43,253 bases of DNA from Paraburkholderia elongata (GTDB lineage: Bacteria > Pseudomonadota > Gammaproteobacteria > Burkholderiales > Burkholderiaceae), in assembly GCF_013177735.1 (NCBI RefSeq), contig NZ_WOEZ01000261.1:1-43253 (forward strand). The letters run 5' to 3'. Both the position numbers and the translations under genes were made by a program. Below the pieces are notes generated by a model. That model ran no database searches. It saw only the letters and a program-made list of their open reading frames with translations, and was not told where the DNA came from. Shown here one piece after another: positions 40,202 to 43,253 of the stretch (positions are counted from its first letter, which is position 1; each line of letters begins with the position of its first letter).

Positions 40202-41044
40202 ATGGATCCGGTCACGCCCGCCGCGCTGTTGCGCGCCTCGCCACTGCCGCCGCTCGAAGCGCGGATTCTGCTCACGCACGTGCTTGGCTGGCGGCATACG
40301 CAATTGATTACGCGTAGCGATGAAGCGCTCGACGGCACGGTCGTTGAGCGATACCGGGCCCTGGAAGCGCGGCGTGTCGCCGGTGAGCCGGTGGCGCAAC
40401 TGGTCGGCGCACGCGAATTTTTTGGGCTTGATTTCGAAGTAACGCCCGACGTGCTGATTCCACGTCCCGAAACCGAATTGCTGGTCGAAACGGCGTTGGC
40501 GGCGATGGAGGACATCTCGCGGCCACGCGTGCTCGATCTGGGCACCGGCACCGGCGCGATTGCCGTGGCGATTGCGTCGATGCGGCCCGACGCGCAGGTT
40601 TGGGCGCTGGACCGTTCCGCCGACGCGCTGGCGGTGGCCACACGCAACGCCGCATGCCTGCTGGATGCCAAACGTCCAGGCGGCGCCGTAGTATTGCAGC
40701 CAAGCGATTGGTACGGCTCGCTCGACGCAGCGTTGCGCTTTAACGTGATCGTCAGCAATCCGCCGTATATCGCGAGCGACGACCCGCATCTGTCGGAAGG
40801 CGATCTGCGCTTCGAGCCGCGCGGCGCGCTCACCGACGAAGCCGACGGGCTGAGCGCGATCCGTAAGATCGTCGCTGGCGCGTCAACACGTTTGGCCGCC
40901 AACGGCGTATTGTGGATCGAGCACGGGTACGATCAGGCAGAAGCCGTGCGTGGCCTGCTGACGGCGCAACGTTTTGCACAAGTCCGCTCGGAGCAGGATC
41001 TTGCCGGCATCGAGCGAATCAGCGGCGGGCGGTGGCCCGGCTGA
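40202..41044 (+). CDS. prmC: Release factor glutamine methyltransferase
   Basis: 280 residues. The N-terminal helical domain has PLEARILLTHVLGWRHTQLITR. The SAM site is VLDLGTGTGAIAVAIAS, and the catalytic NPPY is in VIVSNPPYIASDDPHL. It methylates the GGQ glutamine of RF1/RF2. It is tightly coupled to prfA. Confidence 0.95.
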   Translation: MDPVTPAALLRASPLPPLEARILLTHVLGWRHTQLITRSDEALDGTVVERYRALEARRVAGEPVAQLVGAREFFGLDFEVTPDVLIPRPETELLVETALAAMEDISRPRVLDLGTGTGAIAVAIASMRPDAQVWALDRSADALAVATRNAACLLDAKRPGGAVVLQPSDWYGSLDAALRFNVIVSNPPYIASDDPHLSEGDLRFEPRGALTDEADGLSAIRKIVAGASTRLAANGVLWIEHGYDQAEAVRGLLTAQRFAQVRSEQDLAGIERISGGRWPG

Positions 41045-41158
41045 CCTCGATGGATAGCCTTAATCGCCGAGGTGGCAAAGCGGCCCTCGGCCAGCGGTAC
41101 CGAAATCCGCTATCATTTCAGCCTATTCCCTACACATAACGGAACCGCAAGGTCAGTC

Positions 41159-41470
41159 ATGGATACGCAACAACGCATCAAGCAAATCGTCGACGAAAAC
41201 AACGTCGTGCTCTTCATGAAGGGCACCGCTCAGTTCCCGATGTGCGGCTTTTCCGGCCGCGCCATCCAGATTCTGAAGGCGTGCGGCGTCGGCGAAATCA
41301 AAACCGTCAACGTGCTCGAAGACGACGAAGTCCGCCAGGGCATCAAGCAGTTCTCGAACTGGCCGACCATTCCGCAGCTCTACGTGAAGGGCGAATTCGT
41401 CGGCGGCTCGGACATCATGATGGAAATGTACGAATCGGGCGAACTGCAGCAACTGTTCGCCGCGGCCTGA
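41159..41470 (+). CDS. grxD: Monothiol glutaredoxin (Grx4/GrxD)
   Basis: 103 residues. The CGFS active site is at 29-32 (QFPMCGFSGRAIQIL), with the glutathione-binding WPTIPQLYVKGEFVGGSDIM block. CGFS glutaredoxins carry and deliver Fe-S clusters. The start at 41159 (MDTQQRIKQIV) is the family N-terminus; an in-frame ATG at 41072 lies within the putative promoter region (TATCAT at 41111-41116 may be a -10). Confidence 0.95.
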   Translation: MDTQQRIKQIVDENNVVLFMKGTAQFPMCGFSGRAIQILKACGVGEIKTVNVLEDDEVRQGIKQFSNWPTIPQLYVKGEFVGGSDIMMEMYESGELQQLFAAA

Positions 41471-41519
41471 ACGTCCGCCGTCCGAACGTTTGTTGTCCTC
41501 CGATAAGGCGCCGCGAGCC

Positions 41520-42116
41520 ATGGAAACACGCGCTGCGGCGCCACGCCGGCTGATCGTCGCGATCACCGGCGCGACCGGCTCCATCTACGGCATCCGGTTG
41601 CTTGAGACGTTGCGCAGGCTCGGCGGCGTCGAGAGCCATCTGCTGATTTCGAGCGCGGGCTGGCTCAATATCCAGCACGAACTCCAGTTGAGCAAAGAAG
41701 ACGTGCATCCGCTCGCGGATGTCGTCCATTCGGTGCGCGACGTCGGCGCGAGCATCGCGTCCGGCTCGTTTGCCACCGACGGCATGGTGGTCGCCCCCTG
41801 CTCGATGAAGACGCTGGCCAGCGTCGCGCATGGTTTTTCCGACAATCTGATCACCCGTGCCGCCGACGTCACACTCAAAGAGCGCCGCCGGCTCGTACTT
41901 CTCGTGCGCGAAACGCCGTTCAATCTCGCGCACCTGCGCAACATGACGGCCGTCACCGAAATGGGCGGCGTGATCTTCCCGCCCTTGCCCGCCTTCTACA
42001 ACCAGCCGGCCTCGATCGACGAGATGGTCGATCACACGGTGGCGCGGGTACTGGATTTATTCGCGTTGGGACCCGCCATGTCGCCGGCGTGGCAAGGATT
42101 GCGCGGTACGGATTAA
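41520..42116 (+). CDS. ubiX: Flavin prenyltransferase UbiX
   Basis: 198 residues. Motifs are IVAITGATGSIYGIRLLE, the phosphate-binding SGSFATDGMVVAPCSMKTLASVAHG, DNLITRAADVTLKERRRLVLLVRETPFNLAHLRNM and FPPLPAFYNQPASIDEMVDHTVARVLDLF. It makes prenylated FMN for the UbiD decarboxylase in ubiquinone synthesis. The ATG at 41520 is preferred over an in-frame TTG at 41490. Confidence 0.94.
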   Translation: METRAAAPRRLIVAITGATGSIYGIRLLETLRRLGGVESHLLISSAGWLNIQHELQLSKEDVHPLADVVHSVRDVGASIASGSFATDGMVVAPCSMKTLASVAHGFSDNLITRAADVTLKERRRLVLLVRETPFNLAHLRNMTAVTEMGGVIFPPLPAFYNQPASIDEMVDHTVARVLDLFALGPAMSPAWQGLRGTD

Positions 42117-42229
42117 TAACACCTGCGACACAATCAATTCCGTTTTCACCCGTTTATCAAACGCCGGTGCGGACCTATATTGATAGCAACCCCACTTTCG
42201 CGCCGCGTTCCCGCGGCGGCGTTGCTGCC

Positions 42230-43015
42230 ATGAATCGATTACCGTCGCTTTTCCTCTCCCACGGCGCGCCTACGCTGCCGATCGACCCGTCCCTGCCGTC
42301 CGCTGAATTCGGCACGCTGTCGGCGCAATTGCCGAGTCCGGAAACCGTGCTGATGCTGTCGGCCCACTGGGGCACGGCGCAGCCGGTGGCAAGCACGTCC
42401 ACAGCGCCGGAAACCATCCACGATTTCTACGGCTTCCCGCGTCAGTTGTATGAGATTCAATATCCGGCTCCGGGCGCGCCCGATGTGGCGCGCCGTGCCG
42501 CTGTGCTGCTCGGCGAACACGGCATTCTCACCACCACCCAGTCGCATGGACTCGACCACGGCGCGTGGGTACCCATGCTGCTGATGTTCCCGGAAGCCGA
42601 CGTGCCGGTCGCTCAGTTGTCGATCCAGCCGCACATGGACGCCGCCCATCACTTCCGTGTGGGCCGCGCGCTGCGCTCGCTGAGAGAGGACGGCGTGATG
42701 GTGATCGGCTCGGGCCAGATCACGCACAACCTGCGCGCTGCGGATTTTTCCGCGCGCCCGGAAGACGCCGATCCGCGCGTGGCCGAATTCACCGACTGGT
42801 TCGAGGCCAGGCTCGCCGCGCACGACATCGACGCGTTGCTCGACTACCGCCGCCAGGCGCCGCACGCGGTGCTGATGCATCCGACCGAAGAGCACCTGCT
42901 GCCCGTATTCGCGGCACTAGGCGCGGCAGACGACGATTATTCGCTGGCGATCCAGTCGCTCGGAACCTATCAGCGCTCGCTCGCCATGACGAATTACGTG
43001 TTCGGCACCGCCTGA
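42230..43015 (+). CDS. DODA-type extradiol dioxygenase family protein (YgiD-like)
   Basis: 261 residues. Metal-ligand motifs are LFLSHGAPTLPID, LMLSAHWGTAQP, SHGLDHGAWVPMLLMFP and VIGSGQITHNL, with HAVLMHPTEEHLLPVF at the C-terminal side: the LigB/4,5-DOPA dioxygenase layout. Substrates of bacterial members are mostly unknown; E. coli YgiD opens DOPA. The start at 42230 (MNRLPSLFLSHGAP) is the family N-terminus. TATATT at 42176-42181 is a possible -10, separating it from ubiX. Confidence 0.88.
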   Translation: MNRLPSLFLSHGAPTLPIDPSLPSAEFGTLSAQLPSPETVLMLSAHWGTAQPVASTSTAPETIHDFYGFPRQLYEIQYPAPGAPDVARRAAVLLGEHGILTTTQSHGLDHGAWVPMLLMFPEADVPVAQLSIQPHMDAAHHFRVGRALRSLREDGVMVIGSGQITHNLRAADFSARPEDADPRVAEFTDWFEARLAAHDIDALLDYRRQAPHAVLMHPTEEHLLPVFAALGAADDDYSLAIQSLGTYQRSLAMTNYVFGTA

Positions 43016-43140
43016 TTCAGCGCCGATGCAGCGCCATTAAAGCGCCTTCGAAGCGCCGCAAACAAAAAAGCCCGCCTGAGCAACTCCCAGCCCCTCACTT
43101 GGCGTGTTGTTAGGGGCCTTGCTGGACGGGGCTGATTCGA

Positions 43141-43170
43141 GGACAGGGACTCAAATCCCTGTCCTTTTTT
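43141..43170 (+). terminator. Intrinsic terminator after the dioxygenase gene
   Basis: GGACAGGGA and TCCCTGTCC form a perfect 9-bp stem around a 6-nt loop, followed by six T. It lies between two convergent genes. A T-run for the opposite strand lies at 43064-43069 without a clean stem. Confidence 0.88.
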
Positions 43171-43190
43171 ATACAAAACAGCGTGTTTGT

Positions 43191-43253
43191 TTAAAAAAAG
43201 TCCAGAATTTCCTGCGGGTCGACCGGATTCGATGCCTGTCCGAGACGCATGGC
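43191..43253 (-). CDS. 3' end of an unidentified gene cut by the window edge
   Basis: On the minus strand the last 20 codons of an ORF read into the window and end in TAA at 43191-43193. The C-terminus is ...SNPVDPQEILDFF. Too little is present to name it. The coding-like composition and the position just outside the convergent terminator make a real gene likely. Confidence 0.55.
   Translation of the reverse strand, partial: AMRLGQASNPVDPQEILDFF

Noticed and set aside
43120..43170. tRNA T-arm-like sequence (GGGACTCAAATCCC)
   Set aside because: No acceptor, D or anticodon arms; it is a perfect-stem intrinsic terminator with T6.

Overview
The window looks like chromosome 1 of a Burkholderia sensu lato species, most likely Paraburkholderia. 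This is an inference from four things: the Burkholderia-type 5' end of 16S rRNA at the left edge; a paaF-paaN(Z)-paaJ-paaG-paaI-paaK phenylacetate cluster in the order known from B. cenocepacia; the rpe-gph-trpEGDC block; and the hemA-prfA-prmC-grxD-ubiX block. Base composition is GC-rich apart from one accessory stretch.

Layout. 1-561 (- strand): 16S rRNA start, its leader with a boxA, and two tandem sigma-70 promoters. 582-7300: phenylacetyl-CoA catabolism, with paaF divergent from paaNJGIK and a TetR-type (PaaR-like) palindrome between them. 7406-9141: mltA, a 53-residue membrane peptide and apaG. 9417-16776 (+): rpe, gph, a trp leader peptide with an attenuator, trpE, trpG, trpD, trpC, a CYTH protein and ung. 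16882-21543 (-): azoR, an M61 PDZ peptidase, dsbC and a UbiH-family hydroxylase. 21806-22900: ychF.

22901-26557 is the accessory stretch. It holds a pair of 41-bp inverted repeats (34/41 identical) enclosing a RelE/StbE-type toxin-antitoxin pair, a cluster of strong palindromes and a possible 54-codon ORF. Beyond the right repeat lies a 591-residue orphan protein whose C-terminus resembles the N-terminal domain of bacterial XPB helicases, but with no helicase nearby. The stretch ends in a repeat-rich, hairpin-forming segment ahead of ugpB.

26558-30879: the complete ugpBAEC glycerol-3-phosphate ABC importer. 31084-36726: ettA, a DUF748/AsmA-like protein, a HAD phosphatase, an M24 aminopeptidase P and a small membrane protein. 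36931-37641: an orphan OmpR-type regulator with Glu where the phospho-accepting Asp should be. 37704-43015: hemA, prfA, prmC, grxD, ubiX and a DODA-family dioxygenase. The right edge cuts a gene on the - strand.

The best candidates for new biology are the inverted-repeat-bounded toxin-antitoxin cassette, the orphan XPB-N-like protein, the trp attenuator, the competing-arm hairpin before ugpB and the Glu-for-Asp response regulator. No CRISPR array, tRNA, intact transposase or phage gene was seen.
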